Below, piece by piece: positions 12,980 through 23,954 of a stretch of DNA of 64,000 bases. Origin of the DNA: Anthonomus grandis grandis (Eukaryota > Arthropoda > Insecta > Coleoptera > Curculionidae); the NCBI RefSeq assembly GCF_022605725.1, contig NC_065567.1, positions 40,589,127 to 40,653,126 on the forward strand, in the 5' to 3' direction. Position numbers and translations under genes: made by a program. The notes under the pieces were generated by a model. That model made no database searches and was not told where the DNA came from. It saw only the letters and a list, made by a program, of their open reading frames with translations. How positions within the stretch are numbered: the stretch's first letter is position 1; each line of letters begins with the position of its first letter.

Positions 12980-13596
12980 ATAAAATATTCTTTGGCCTAT
13001 ATTTTAGGTTAGGAACAAGATATCGAGTTGCGGTTTTCGCAAGATTATTTAGACCTCATTTAGCTATTTTTCTATGAAAAAAAAATCATATCAACGCATT
13101 TAAGTTTTTTGAAAAAATTAGTCATTTGTGTCAGAAAGCCGAAAAAAGCTCTCTAGCGGCGAGATGTAAAACTAAAAAAAACATGAAATATAATAATATT
13201 CCTAGCTTAATAATAGCTCTTTTCAACTAGCCCAAGTTTGATAAAATCGGCTAAGGCGTTTTTAGTATACAGGGTGTGTTTTAAGCCAACTTTTGAACAC
13301 CCCCCACCACTTTATTTTTAGAGATACAGCAAAAGTATTCAAATAAAAAAGGTTCGGATTAGTCTCTACTTGAATAATCAGCTAATTTTTGTTAGGTTAA
13401 TTCAGCAAAATTTACAGAAACATCAGTTTTCTAGATTCAAGATTGCAGTTGCGCCCCCTAGCGGCCATTTTAGAAACTTGAAAATATTTTCCAGGTCATT
13501 CTCTTGACCATTTTAGTAATAAATTTTTTTATTGCAAGCTTCTACGATGAATAGTTTCCCAGATACAGTACCTCGCATTCTTATTTGGCCACCCTG
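12980..13596 (-). repeat. Right terminal inverted repeat of DD41D element 1
   Basis: Inverted partner of 10802-11418. It contains the mirror-image inner boundary: TA at 13268-13269 followed by CAGGGTG at 13270, giving a 327-bp outer segment to 13596. Confidence 0.85.
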
Positions 13597-14440
13597 TATA
13601 CACCTCATGTTCTAATCTGATAAATATTAATAATTTGCTATGAACTAAAATATGAATAATGTTGATATGAAATAAGTTTGACAAAAGTAACATTTAAATT
13701 ATGATTTCGCTACTAGGTAGATTACAGCACTTGAAAATTTAATTACAATTATTAAAGTTTTTAGTATATATTGGTATTACGCAGGGAAAAGTTCATAAAC
13801 CTTTTTACCTAAGGCATATCAGCCTTAACGGTGTTATATCTACTTAACTACCAAAAGGGTACTGAAAAATACTAAACAAAAAATAATTAATATTATAGAT
13901 AAGAAATTCACGTATTAAATTATGACATTGATTAAATATTTGTAACATTAAATTGAAATAAAGGTAGATAAATAAAAATCTAAATAAGTTAGACAAATCT
14001 ATGGTTAGTAATATTTAAATAAATGGAATAAACTGGCCTGTATATTCCTCCAAGAAATGAGGCTAGCCTTCAAAACCGAGGTTGTGGATGTATGCCATTT
14101 GTAGCTCAGCTCTATTTGTAGCTCCACCGCTTTCAGCAATTTCCCGGGGAAATCAAAAGCCTGCAGCTATCAACAATTGAAAAAGAATAAAGAGGAAAAC
14201 GGAAAAGTAAAACCCTAAAACAACGGTTGCCATTGTATTCACTGTCGATAAAAAATGAATGGCGTTAACAATGTGTTACACTTACCTTGCTAGGTTTCAT
14301 TATCTATCCATCAAAATCTTAGGCATCCTGCACCAGAATTATGAAATAAATAATTCCCTAAAGGAACAAGATTAAGGACCCTAACTTATAAACCATTTTT
14401 TCCACTTCCTGCTTCACAAACTTCGGAAATTAAAAAAAAA
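13597..14440 (-). repeat. Fragment of the 1.4-1.5-kb gypsy LTR family, part 1
   Basis: Closely matches the part of the LTRs at 53580-55101 and 60324-61754 that begins with CACCTCATGTTC. It lacks the first ~300 bp of the LTR and begins exactly at the end of DD41D element 1. It is interrupted at 14454 by a non-LTR element. The orientation given follows the minus-strand gag/pol of the complete copy. Confidence 0.85.
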
Positions 14441-14453
14441 ACTGGCCTTTTAC

Positions 14454-16829
14454 TTAGAAACTGGCCAACTGATCTCGCGATTCTCCTAGCTGTTCTCGGG
14501 CTCCGATTCGCTACGTACTGCTAGAAGGATAAGTACGAGACTGCTAGAAGCATAATTACCTACGAGGGGGTGAAATGGGCAATCAAGACATTCCCCCACT
14601 TCAAATCTCCGGGCATGGATGGATTATATCCATGCCTTTTGCAAAACCGGTTAGAAGTACTAACCCCACACATAGTCGGACTATTCACGACCTCCCTTAC
14701 TCAGGGCTACATCCCAAAGTTATGGCGTCACGTCTTCATTCCGAAACCCGGAAAAAGCTATTTTACAGATGCCAAATCGTACCGACCTATCAGCCTTACC
14801 AGCTTTATGCTGAAGGCGATGAAGAGGCTGATTGATCGGTACTTTAAGGCAAGCATCCTGGTCAAAAACCACTGCATGTACCCCAATACGCCTATCAGGC
14901 GGGCAAATCCACGGACCTGGCCCTACCCCACCTGGTGAGGAAGGTGGAGGGTGCTCTGGGTAGTGGCAAGGCCTGCCTGGGTGCGTTTCTAGACATTGAA
15001 GGGGCGTTCGACAACATCCCTTTCGCATTAATCTGCCAAGCACTTGAGAGCCGCGGCTCAGAACCCTGTTTGGTTAGCTGGATAGAGGCCATGCTCTCGA
15101 AACGTCATGTATCTTCCCAGCTTAACAACGAGATTGTCAAAACGTTGGCGGCTAGGGGCTGCCCGCGGGGAGAAGTATTGTCCCCTACCTTGTGGAACCT
15201 TGTGGTCCACAGCCTGATAAATCTTTTAGACAATGCTGGCCCATACACACAGGCCTACGCTGATGATCTAGTAATCCTTTGCTTGGGGAAAGAACCGTCT
15301 CAATGCGGGGCCCTATGATGAGAGCCCTGCGTATGGTGGACATATGGTGACTCTCGGGGGGTCTCAGGATTAACCCCAAAAAAGCAGAGCTCCTACTATT
15401 CATGAGGCGACGTAACTTTGGCACGCCCCCTGTTATATCTTTAGGTGGCGTGCAGCTGCATTACTCCAGGACAGTTCGATTTCTCGGAATCAAGTTAGAT
15501 CCCAAACTCTCTCGGTACGATCATGCAGGCACCAGAATGAAGAAGGCCACCTGCAGGCCCATAGGCTTTCGGCAATACCGGGGGTCTGTCTCCTAAGATC
15601 CTTCACTGGATCTACTCGCACATTGTGAGACCTCTTGTCACATACGGGGCTATCGTTTAGTGGCGATGTATAGAGAAAGCGAAAATTTGTGCTCATCTGG
15701 ACAGAGTCCAACGTCTTGCATGTCTCAGCATAATGGGTTCCATGCGAACGGCGCCAACTAGAGCGCTTAAGACTCTGCTGAGCCATCCGCCTCTGGACCT
15801 CGTTGTACAATTCGAGGCAATGAGGACTTCGTACAGGCTATACGTCCTCGGCGAACTACGTGCTGGCGAGACCGGTCACGCAAAAATTTGGTCACAGGCT
15901 ATACAGGAATGTCCTCTCCTTCTGATGGGCAGTGACTGCATTAATAACAGAGCTGGATCAGGGCTTTGTGGTGGGATCCCACATACCAGTAGGGCATACT
16001 CGCTGGGGGAGCACGCCACTGTCTTCCAGGCCGAAGTATCCGTTGTATTAAAATGCGGACAGAAAATCCTAAGCTGCGGACACCGCAATACAGTCGTATC
16101 AATATACTCGGACAGCAGAGCTGCAATTAAGGCTATCACGGCCGCGAAGGTAAGCTCCAAGCTTGTACTAGAGTGCATAAAAGTCCTGAAAAAACTGGTT
16201 CAGGTTGGCTGCAGAGTCCATCTCGTCTAGATACTTGGCCACGCAGGCCATGCAGGTAATGAGGAAGCGGACTCTCTTATCAGACTGGGATCCGCGAATG
16301 TGCCGATGGGGCCGGAACCCATAATTAGTATCGCCAAATGTGTAGCGGTCGCGTCAATGAAGGGTCTGCTGGACAAGTGGACCCACCGAAGATGGACTGA
16401 GTCCCCTGGTATGAGACAGACCAAAGCGCACATAGGTGGGCCCTCTGCCTGTCTCATTAAAAATCTACTACGCCTAAAAAGACGCGAAATTCGGCTAGTG
16501 ACAGGTCTTTTAACCGGTCACTAGCTTTTAAGAAGCCATCTCCATACCATCGGTATTTCAGACAGCCCGGAATGCCGATGGTGCTGTGAGGAGGATGAAA
16601 CCGTTGACCATGTAGTCGGGGAGTGCCCAGCACTCACGCGCGACAGGTTCAAATACTTGGGTAACACTTTCAGTGTATCGAGTGACTTTAGTCCTTCAGA
16701 CCAGAGAGCCTTATCGGTTTTTCTAAGGCCGTTGGGCTCTGGTAGCCCCCGGTGGGGCATGACGGGTCCATCAGGAGACCTATATGCACAACTGCCTTGG
16801 CAGCCCACTGTTTCGACAATTTCAATTTC
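14454..16829 (+). mobile_element. Non-LTR retrotransposon with RNase H, 5' truncated, inserted in an LTR
   Basis: Flanked by 13-bp direct repeats ACTGGCCTTTTAC (14441-14453) and ACTGGTCTTTTAC (16830-16842), one mismatch, which are LTR sequence and mark target duplication. It holds a broken reverse transcriptase followed by an RNase H domain. That order fits the I/LOA group of insect LINEs; the exact clade is not settled. The GC-rich coding sequence contrasts with the AT-rich surroundings. No poly(A) tail is visible; the 3' end is a CAATTTCAATTTC-like tail. Confidence 0.85.
14560..16800 (+). pseudogene. Reverse transcriptase-RNase H ORF2 remnant
   Basis: RT blocks appear in order across frames: KSPGMDG at about 14605, FIPKPGK and SYRPISLTSF (14735-14800), FLDIEGAFDN (14985-15015), RGCPRGEVLSP (15150-15185) and the catalytic AYADDLVIL (15255-15281). 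RNase H follows with AEVSVVLKC, IYSDSRAAIKAI and GHAGHAGNEEADSL (16035-16270). A C-terminal zinc-binding-like block, CRWCCEEDETVDHVVGECPA, lies at about 16570-16630. Frameshifts near 14895 and 15400-15600, stops near 15317 and one at about 16523 break it. The first domain (ORF1 and endonuclease) is absent. Confidence 0.85.
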
Positions 16830-17019
16830 ACTGGTCTTTTACGTGCGCTCCTACCTGCAACACGGAAACAAGTAGTCGAAAAATGGACGCAGTTCCGACT
16901 CAATCAATAACGACCCTACCTGTCGCCTGAGCTGTCAATATCAGCCAATCAGAGAAAATATTAATTATGACCAATCAGAGAAGTGACGGACCGTCAACAG
17001 AAAGCATGAATAAATTAAC
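16830..17019 (-). repeat. Fragment of the 1.4-1.5-kb gypsy LTR family, part 2
   Basis: Continues the LTR seen at 13597-14453 on the other side of the non-LTR insertion; it matches about 54750-54945 of the complete left LTR. It is cut again at 17020 by a hAT-like element. Confidence 0.85.
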
Positions 17020-17940
17020 CAGGGCTGGGATTCTAAAATCACGACTCGATCTCGATAAGATCACGACTTCGAATTCGATCGCGACTCAGTCGTGACGAGA
17101 ACGTTGATTCTAAATTTCAATCGTTGGCTAAACTCGTTTTATTCGATGTGATTTAGGTTTCTTGGTATAAATTTGTTATTTTCCGTTATATTGGACAGAT
17201 GGAAACGTCAATTGTCTCTTCTATTCATAAACACTAAGAATGTTCATTTATTGTGTTAATTTTTTTCGCCTCCGTGTTTTTTATTGAAATATATGCCTAT
17301 ATTATTTCTTTAAAATAAAAAAATGTCGTTTAAAACCACCACTACCCATTGGGAAGTAATAATTGAATTCTTGGAAAATCACAAAAACTTGTTTATTCAC
17401 TTTTGGTTTTAATATGGCAACATGTGTGCAATCAATAGATGAATCGGTCAGCAAGGTGATTGTCAATAATTTCAGTAATTTTATGGATCCAACGACCTGC
17501 AGTAGTTTCGCTAATTCCAAATTTAAAATCTTGTCCAATGCTCCTTTGTTAACAATCTGTGGCATACAATCTTGACATACTAAAACTACCCATTCTCTAC
17601 TTCCTCTGCCTCTATTATTAACAAAAGATTGTGGAAAATAGGGTCAAATTAGATCTATTACTTGTTATGTTTAAGAAAGCTTCTTATATACTAATGAAAA
17701 TCTGGTATGACTATTTGTGAACAATCAATGAAACAAATACGTTTAAAAAAGGATGCTGACACATTATGCCCGTATTAAATAAGGAAGAAGCTATATCGTC
17801 TGGTGTATACGATATATCCAAGCGTGTCGTCGACAAATCGTTAAAAACTAGGCAATCCGCAAGATACTCACTATTGAAAATTTTATTTAGAATCGGTCAT
17901 ATCGAGTAATCGTGTTGAATCGTGATTTTATAATCCCAGT
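17020..17940. mobile_element. Small hAT-like transposon, probably non-autonomous
   Basis: Ends in 20-bp inverted repeats with one mismatch: CTGGGATTCTAAAATCACGA at 17025-17044 and its complement at 17920-17939, inside the outer context CAGGGCTGGG. Just inside the left end are several ATCACGACT/TCGTGA-type motifs, like the subterminal repeats of hAT elements. It interrupts an LTR that is continuous in the complete copies, which proves insertion. The junctions share only CAGG, so the expected 8-bp duplication is not resolved. An 87-codon minus-strand frame (17302-17565) extended by a short C-x2-C segment may be a worn BED-finger region, but this is not secure. Confidence 0.6.
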
Positions 17941-18111
17941 ACAGGAGAGTGATGCGTTACAGTAGTAATGTGTGAATTTCAATAATGTGTGAGTCAGTGT
18001 GAATTTAAAGAAATATGAATAAAAAAATTGACTGAAATTATTAATGTAATTATTAAAATTAATGAAATATCAATGGAGCGTTAGTGAATATAAGCAATAG
18101 AAAAATAAAAC
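17941..18111 (-). repeat. Fragment of the 1.4-1.5-kb gypsy LTR family, part 3
   Basis: Resumes with AGGAGAGTGATGCGTTAC, as at about 54943 in the complete left LTR, and runs to GAAAAATAAAAC. It stops short of the GCTACA terminus. Errantivirus-like gag sequence follows directly. Confidence 0.85.
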
Positions 18112-18124
18112 AATAAACTCTTAA

Positions 18125-18786
18125 AGCTAAATTATGGGAATACTAAGAAAACACCAGAGATTCGTTTGCTATAAAGTGTGTCGAAATATAAGGGATTATT
18201 ATCCTGTCTCATTTCAGTAATTTCAATATTTAAAGTAAAGGCATCACGCTTATCAGTATAAGTATTAAGTAACGCGTTTTTAAGTTCCTGCCAATTTGTT
18301 ATTAAACAAGAGGAGATATTAATTGCAGCTTCGCCTTTTATTTTAAATATTATACTAGACATCAGATATTCATTTTAAAAATCATTTATATTTATTGCAT
18401 TGTATAACTTATTTACGAGTTTTTCTGAAATCCTTAAAAATCTAGGAAGAAGTTCGGTTTCGCTGTGAAACTCGGGAATTATATATTATAATATATATTT
18501 AAATACTCATATTTAAATACTCCTGTTTTAAAATAGGAATATTGTGAGCTGAAACTCCTTGGCTAATACCTTCTTTCGGCATGTTTAAATCTATTTCCTT
18601 AGTTAATTTAAAATAATCTCTTAAATTCTTACGATGTTCCTTCGTTTTAGATTTTAAAGGAGATCTTGAGCGATACAAATTTTTAAATCTTAAAGAAATT
18701 GGTAAGCCTGAATTAAAATCCTCCGTATAAGATGATGTACTTTCATGTGAGCTATCACTATTAAGATTAGATTCTCTAAATGACAT
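18125..18786 (-). pseudogene. gag: Ty3/gypsy gag fragment
   Basis: N-terminal half of a retrotransposon gag protein. The first 95 codons (18786-18499) form a basic, Ser-rich leader. A 14-bp near-perfect duplication around 18500-18530 breaks the frame. The gag core then reads PEFHSETELLPRFLRISEKL, and later GEAAINISSCLITNWQELK, with a stop near 18375. The core resembles gag of 412/HMS-Beagle-type gypsy elements, a recollection not tested by search. The fragment ends at 18125 against the LTR piece, so the rest of gag and all of pol are missing. Confidence 0.7.
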
Positions 18787-19080
18787 ATGTACTTACAGCA
18801 AAACCAGTATTTAGTCCATGTGCCGTGTCCTCCAATATCCCTTTGAAGTCTTCGTCTCTGGAAACCCTGAACTGGTTGCTGTCACGATGCTGATGTGCTT
18901 CAGCGGCGTTGTACTGTTCCTGGATCGTCTCGTTGAGTTACTCAATTCACTCAACTGGTTAGAAGCACGAACCGATCTAGAAATCTTTAAATCCGCACTC
19001 GCGAAATTAAGGTTCACCTCTCAATAAACCGTTAAAACGAACCGTATTTTATTCCTAAATAGGTTAGAGAGTCCTAAAAA

Positions 19081-19092
19081 CCGACTGCGCCA
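19081..19092 (-). promoter_or_regulatory. tRNA primer-binding site
   Basis: Read on the minus strand: TGGCGCAGTCGG, immediately after an LTR ending ATATAATT. This sequence is used as a serine-tRNA primer site by the 17.6/297/ZAM group of insect retroelements, which supports classing the 18.1-19.3 kb piece as errantivirus-like. Confidence 0.75.
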
Positions 19093-19315
19093 ATTATATA
19101 GTGATGCCACGAAACTTGTTTTTTTTAAAAATCTTTATTCAAATAGAAAACGACTAATCTAGTACAGAATTAATTCAGAACTGACTTTTTAAAACAATTA
19201 GTATAAAAAGGGTAAATCGGGTAAAATGCTGAAACGTTAAATATAAAATAATAATGTGGTAATATAATATGACTACTATTTAGATCTATAAGGAATATAT
19301 AACTGATATATAACT
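19093..19315 (-). repeat. 5' LTR of the errantivirus-like fragment (outer edge approximate)
   Basis: The inner edge is fixed by the primer site. A polyadenylation signal AATAAA lies at 19139-19134 on the minus strand. Two TAACT motifs near 19300-19304 and 19311-19315 could be the complement of the usual AGTTA start, giving an LTR of about 212-223 bp. No second LTR is present to confirm the boundary. Confidence 0.5.
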
Positions 19316-19766
19316 TACATCCTAAATGCTCTTTTAAGCTTTTTGATGTAGTGTTTAAAAAATATATGAATATCTATTACTGTTATCTATTTATATTATA
19401 TATTTAGTATGTAATTTATATTTAAATTTATAATATACAAGATGCCCAAATAATAGGGCAAGGAGTTATGAGGAGGATAATAGGGTAAGGAGATGATGAT
19501 GTAAGGAGCGTAAAATTCTCTATTCAACGGTACCAAAAAAAATGAAATCGGTAGATGTGTAAGCAAATAGTTAGCGAAAATGTCTAGAAATAATGAATAT
19601 TTTATTTAGGCCAAACTTTGGTATGTCAAATGGCTACCCCATGGTGTGATACATTATTTTAAACGGCATTCATTATGCTATCAATGGTTGTAAAAAAAAT
19701 AAAATTGATTGATCAAGAAGCAATTAAAGTGTAAATCGGTAGGGTAGAAAAACATATTTAATTAGT
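19316..19766. other. AT-rich spacer
   Basis: No gene. It probably contains the 3' end of the adjacent DD41D element, but no inverted repeat matching the sequence beyond 20830 was found. Confidence 0.5.
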
Positions 19767-20826
19767 TTAACAAATACAATAAAAAAGCCTATTTTCACAC
19801 TCCTTACGAACATTGGCAAGTGTCTGCCCGCTAATTCCTCTGCATTCTTGAAATATTCTGTTTTTTAAATTCTCAATACTCTCAGGTGGGGTTTTATAAA
19901 CTTTGCTTTTAAGGTAACCCCAAAGAAAAAAGTCTAGTGGGATTAGGTCTGGAGACTGCGCAGGCCTTTCGATTGCACCACGTCTGCCAATCCACTTTTC
20001 TCGAAAATTTTCATCAAGCCACTCTCGAACTACCAAAGTGTAGTGCGCGGGAGCTCCATTCTGCTGAAAATGTATATTATTTTCATTTAATAATATAGCA
20101 CCATGTTGAAATACTTGATTTTCCATAGATTGGATGATGGAAGGGTATTGATTGCATTTTATAAAAGGTTGAAATAAATTTCGCCAGTCGAATTTTTTTC
20201 AAAAAAAAAATGGCCCAATTATTTTATTCCCATAAATTCCTGCCCAAACATTAATTTTTTGGAAATATTGGGTATGGCTGTCCCGAAAAACATGCGGATT
20301 TTCATTATCCCAGTATCTACAGTTATGTCTGTTCACCCAGGCCATTTAAAAAAAAAGGTCGATTCATCACTGAAGCAAATGTTCTTCAATAAATGGGGAT
20401 CGTCGTCAATTCGCTAGCACATCACTTCACAAAATTGAATTCTCCTATCAAAATCATCTTCTCCGAGTCCATGAAGAATATCAATTTTATAAGGAAAGAA
20501 CTTTTTTTTTTTTTTAACTTTATGTACGGAACCAGTGGAACTATTTGTTAGTTTTGCGGCCTTTGGTATAGACAAAGTTGGATCCATAGCAAATTGTCCT
20601 AGTACTTCAACTTGGCATGCTTCATCGACAACTCTATTTTCATATTTTTTCTTATTGCAAATCGATCCCGTCTATTCAAATTTTCGTATCAATTCTAATA
20701 CGTATTTATGGCTCACTTTTTTATCTTGATACCTTTCATTAAATGCTCTCGCGGTTCTGCGAGCACACCGATCTTGAGCTCCATAAAGGAAAATTATTTC
20801 TATTCTTTCGGCTAGCATATAGACTA
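19767..20826 (-). pseudogene. DD41D transposase, decayed, second Asp replaced by Asn
   Basis: The frame starts MLAERIEIIFLYGAQDR at 20826 and runs through helix-turn-helix sequence and FSDESTFF (first catalytic Asp). The second catalytic site reads FQQNGAPAHY, with Asn (AAT) instead of Asp, and the third reads SPDLIPLDFFLWGYLK. The D/N to D spacing is 41 residues. An in-frame TAG near 20680 and at least one frameshift further inactivate it. The last 119 codons (20126-19767) are open. It differs clearly from the copies at 11.5-12.7 kb and 24-25 kb, so it is a separate lineage. Confidence 0.82.
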
Positions 20827-21149
20827 TTTTATTAACTCACTGTTTTAACTAAAATTGAAAAATTGCATGCGTCAAACTGACAGTTTTAACAATAATAAAT
20901 CGCCTGCTTTTTAAACGCCTCAAAAATGTAAGGTATTGCAGCGTTTTTTTGTACCTATTAGGTAGGTTTCGCAAAAAATATAAGTGAAATAAATACACAT
21001 ACAAAGTTATAAGACTGCAAAGATTTTTGCAAAAAATTTGAAGACACTATTTTTTCGCAAATAACGGTACACATTCTTTACTTAAAAAAATAATTAATTT
21101 GCTTGAACTAAATGTACTCTAGCTCAAATTCTACTAAAACCTGTTAACA
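20827..21149. other. AT-rich spacer between two decayed elements
   Basis: No gene seen. Some of this should be 5' flank of the DD41D copy; no clear TA-bounded terminus was recognised. Confidence 0.4.
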
Positions 21150-23090
21150 GTAAAGAAAGAAAACAGTTATTTTCTGCTCTTAAAAGAAAAGGAAATTTTT
21201 TACTTTAAACCTGTTAGAGAAGGGTATGTGCCAGGAAGAGAAAAGGTACCGTGTAGCAATTGTTTGGGTTATTTTTTTTCAAAATTATTATAACGACATC
21301 GAAAAAAATGTATGGGGAAAGATGCGAAAGAAAATACTCCAGCTGAAGGAAAATTCCTAATATTTTCTCAAGCGAAAGTAGATCCCCGGCTAAAGCAGGA
21401 AGTTTTTCTTCATATGAGAGGAAATAAAATTTCTTTAGAAGTTCAAAAAGATGCCCTTATTTGCAAATTTGGTTTAAGATATTTAAAAACTCACTGAGAA
21501 AAACATTTCATTCATGTGACTTCACGAAAAATGGGGGAGCTATCCAAAATGCTTATAGAAATAAGAAAACTAGATCCCTCTGTTACAACGTTTAATTTAT
21601 CCTTGAAACCACAGAACTTTTATACTTTTGTGGAAGCCACGCGATTGCAAAATACGATGCCGAAAAAGATGCTTATATGTCTCCAACTTTCGCTATGAAC
21701 ATCGTAACATCTTTGAAACAATGTTGTGATATCGCCATTACTTTCATTTATACCAAAAATGTGCCAACTTCTGTATCTAGTGCAACAGTTGAATCAGACT
21801 TGAAGACATTGATTCGACTCTTTGAAACTAATTGGAGTTTTGAGATATCCTCGCACGCCGCTAACAATCTCAATCTTAATAAGTGGAATAAAGTTACCAT
21901 TGTACCTTTCGCAAGTGACTTGCGTTTATTAAGGAACTTTTAGGGAAGATTAAGGAACCATCTAATCTATTTAGCCACAGCAGGTTTAAAAGTTCTTGCT
22001 AAAAGTGTTTAAGTTGTAAAACAAGACTCAAACTTAGATCAATCTGTACCAATAATACAGGATGGTCAAAGTCTACAAGCTTTCAACAGCATAATGGAAA
22101 CTATTTACTGTAGAGTAATCTTATTAAATAGAAAACGATCTGGAGAATTGCAAAGAATGTATTTACATACTTACCTTAGTGCTCCATCTGAAATCAGAAG
22201 ATATGAAGAATTTGATAATGTGGTTTCTGCGCCCGAAAAATTTCTTTTACAGTCTTTAAAAAGAGTAGTTATGAGAGGAAAGCGGGGTAAAGGTGTTCCT
22301 GTTTTATTCGATTCCGATATACAAAAACATATCAAAATGGTACTAGAAATAAGGGATTATTTCATTCCCAAAGACAATCCTTACCTTTTTGCTGTAGCTA
22401 ACTCAACTTCACATTTGATAGGTTACAAAGTTTTAAGCAAGCACTCTAAATTATGTGGTGCTCAAAATTCTTTATCAATTACATCTACTCGATTACGAAA
22501 GCACTTAGCGACGCTGTCGCAGTTATTTAATCTATCAGATGGTGAAATTGAATAGTTAGCAACTTTTATGGGACATACAACAGGTGTCCATAGAAATTCC
22601 TATCGGTTGCCTGATGTTGTATATCAGACAGCAAAAATATCAAAACTTTTAATGGTAATGGAGAAAGGTGGAGCAGATCAATTTAAAAGCAAGAGTATAG
22701 ATGAAATTGACATTGATCTTGAAAATAATCTATTAGATGATAATAAAGCCGATAGTGACGAGGGTGAAGATGAAGAGGATGAGACATGAGTTGTTTGATC
22801 CATCCGTTCCAGCTGCCAGTAAGGGTCAAAAAATTCATTTAAAAGAAGCATCTGAAGAGCCTGTTAAAAGAATGAAAACGAAAAAGGAACGTAAACTTGT
22901 GCCTTGGACGGACCAGCAAAAAGAAGTAACCCTACAATATTCACATTAAAAGTAACATTCCTCCAAAAAGACTTGAATGTGAAGATTTGAGAGCAAGACA
23001 TGGAGAATTTTTAAGAAATAAAGATTAGTTAAAAATCAAAGTATTAGTCCAAAATGCTAACAGCTTACAGTAAAGGAAAAGCTAAATAGT
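21150..23090 (+). pseudogene. Zinc finger-tyrosine recombinase-SANT-like protein (Crypton-like), decayed
   Basis: Three regions occur in order. At 21250-21310 is a CCHC-type finger, PCSNCLGYFF followed by RHRKKC, with a TAA in between. At 21680-22680 is a tyrosine-recombinase domain: box II reads RLRKHLAT in place of the usual H-x-L-R-H, followed by MGHTTGVHRNSYRLP, which supplies the conserved His and the candidate nucleophile Tyr. At 22880-23060 is KLVPWTDQQKE and, after a frameshift, ECEDLRARHGEFL, resembling a SANT/Myb-like tail. An acidic linker separates the last two. Stops at about 21495, 21941 and 22553 and several frameshifts make it inactive. Proteins of this layout are, to my knowledge, common but poorly described in invertebrate genomes. 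No termini were identified. Confidence 0.7.
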
Positions 23091-23581
23091 TTATAAGTCA
23101 TGTTTTTAAAATATTTTTTTGCCCAAAATGTTTTGAGTACTGTCTGTAGCATAAATAATTATATCTGATAATAAAAACTATATATGTTTGCAACTTCTAA
23201 AACCACTATTTTTTATTTCCCTATATATTTTATTCTTACAAAATATGCACAAACCTAACAGTCAGATATAGAATTTTAAAAGAAAAAAAATTAACTGGGA
23301 TTTTAGTTTTTGGGAAAATCACACAACTTTTATTTTTATATAAAAGTTTTAATTTATTCACGATTTAACCACAATTCAAATAAATATAATTTTCATTGGT
23401 TATATTATAAAAAATGGTATACATTTATGTTTATTAGTTAGGCCTGCCTAATTTAAAATAATTAAACAGGATAGTTAATGGCTGGGTTTGGATTTTCAGG
23501 TTAACACTTTACTTCTAGACTGTTTAAACTAGGAATAGCTTAGATGCTATTAATTCGCTTTGTACATTTTAATAGAATATA
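23091..23581. other. AT-rich spacer
   Basis: No gene or defined repeat seen; it ends at the TA flank (23580-23581) of DD41D element 2. Confidence 0.5.
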
Positions 23582-23954
23582 CAGGGTGTCCCGTAAATAG
23601 TGGTCCAAATGAAAACTCCTAATCGATTGGACTATTTCCAATCAAAATAATCCAACATAGCTCTAACGAAAGTGTTACGATTTTCGAGATATTTTCATTT
23701 TTGCGAAATTTTAAGAAATACCTACCTGTATTCAGTTTTTTTATGGTGTGTCACTAAATGAAAAAAAAATCACAAATTTCTTCGGTTGGATATTATTTGC
23801 CGATAGATGCGCTTTATGATGCGTATTAAAATTTTTCAGTTATGCAAATATTTTTCACAGCAAAAATTTTTGAAATTGCAATATCGGATTTTTTTTTCTT
23901 TTTAAAAAGTTTGTCCAATGATGCAATAAAATAATAATAGAATCTTGGTGCCCA

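Larger units (their letters stand above)
10802..13596 (-). mobile_element. DD41D mariner-superfamily transposon (rosa/Visitor-like), complete, long TIRs
   Basis: A 2.8-kb unit bounded by CAGGGTGGCC and GGCCACCCTG and flanked on both sides by TA (10800-10801 and 13597-13598), the Tc1/mariner target duplication. The ends are inverted repeats of about 600 bp, much longer than usual for mariners. It carries one transposase on the minus strand. Spacing between the second and third catalytic Asp is 41 residues, which places it with the DD41D group rather than DD34D mariner or DD34E Tc1. The right end abuts a truncated LTR of the 53.6-61.7 kb family, so this element replaced or truncated that LTR. 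Confidence 0.88.

Noticed and set aside
10802..13596. Reading the 600-bp ends of element 1 as LTRs
   Set aside because: They are inverted, not direct, the flank is TA, and the gene between them is a DDE transposase.
15733..16230. Independent 165-codon gene
   Set aside because: It is the RT-to-RNase H part of the non-LTR element in one of its frames.
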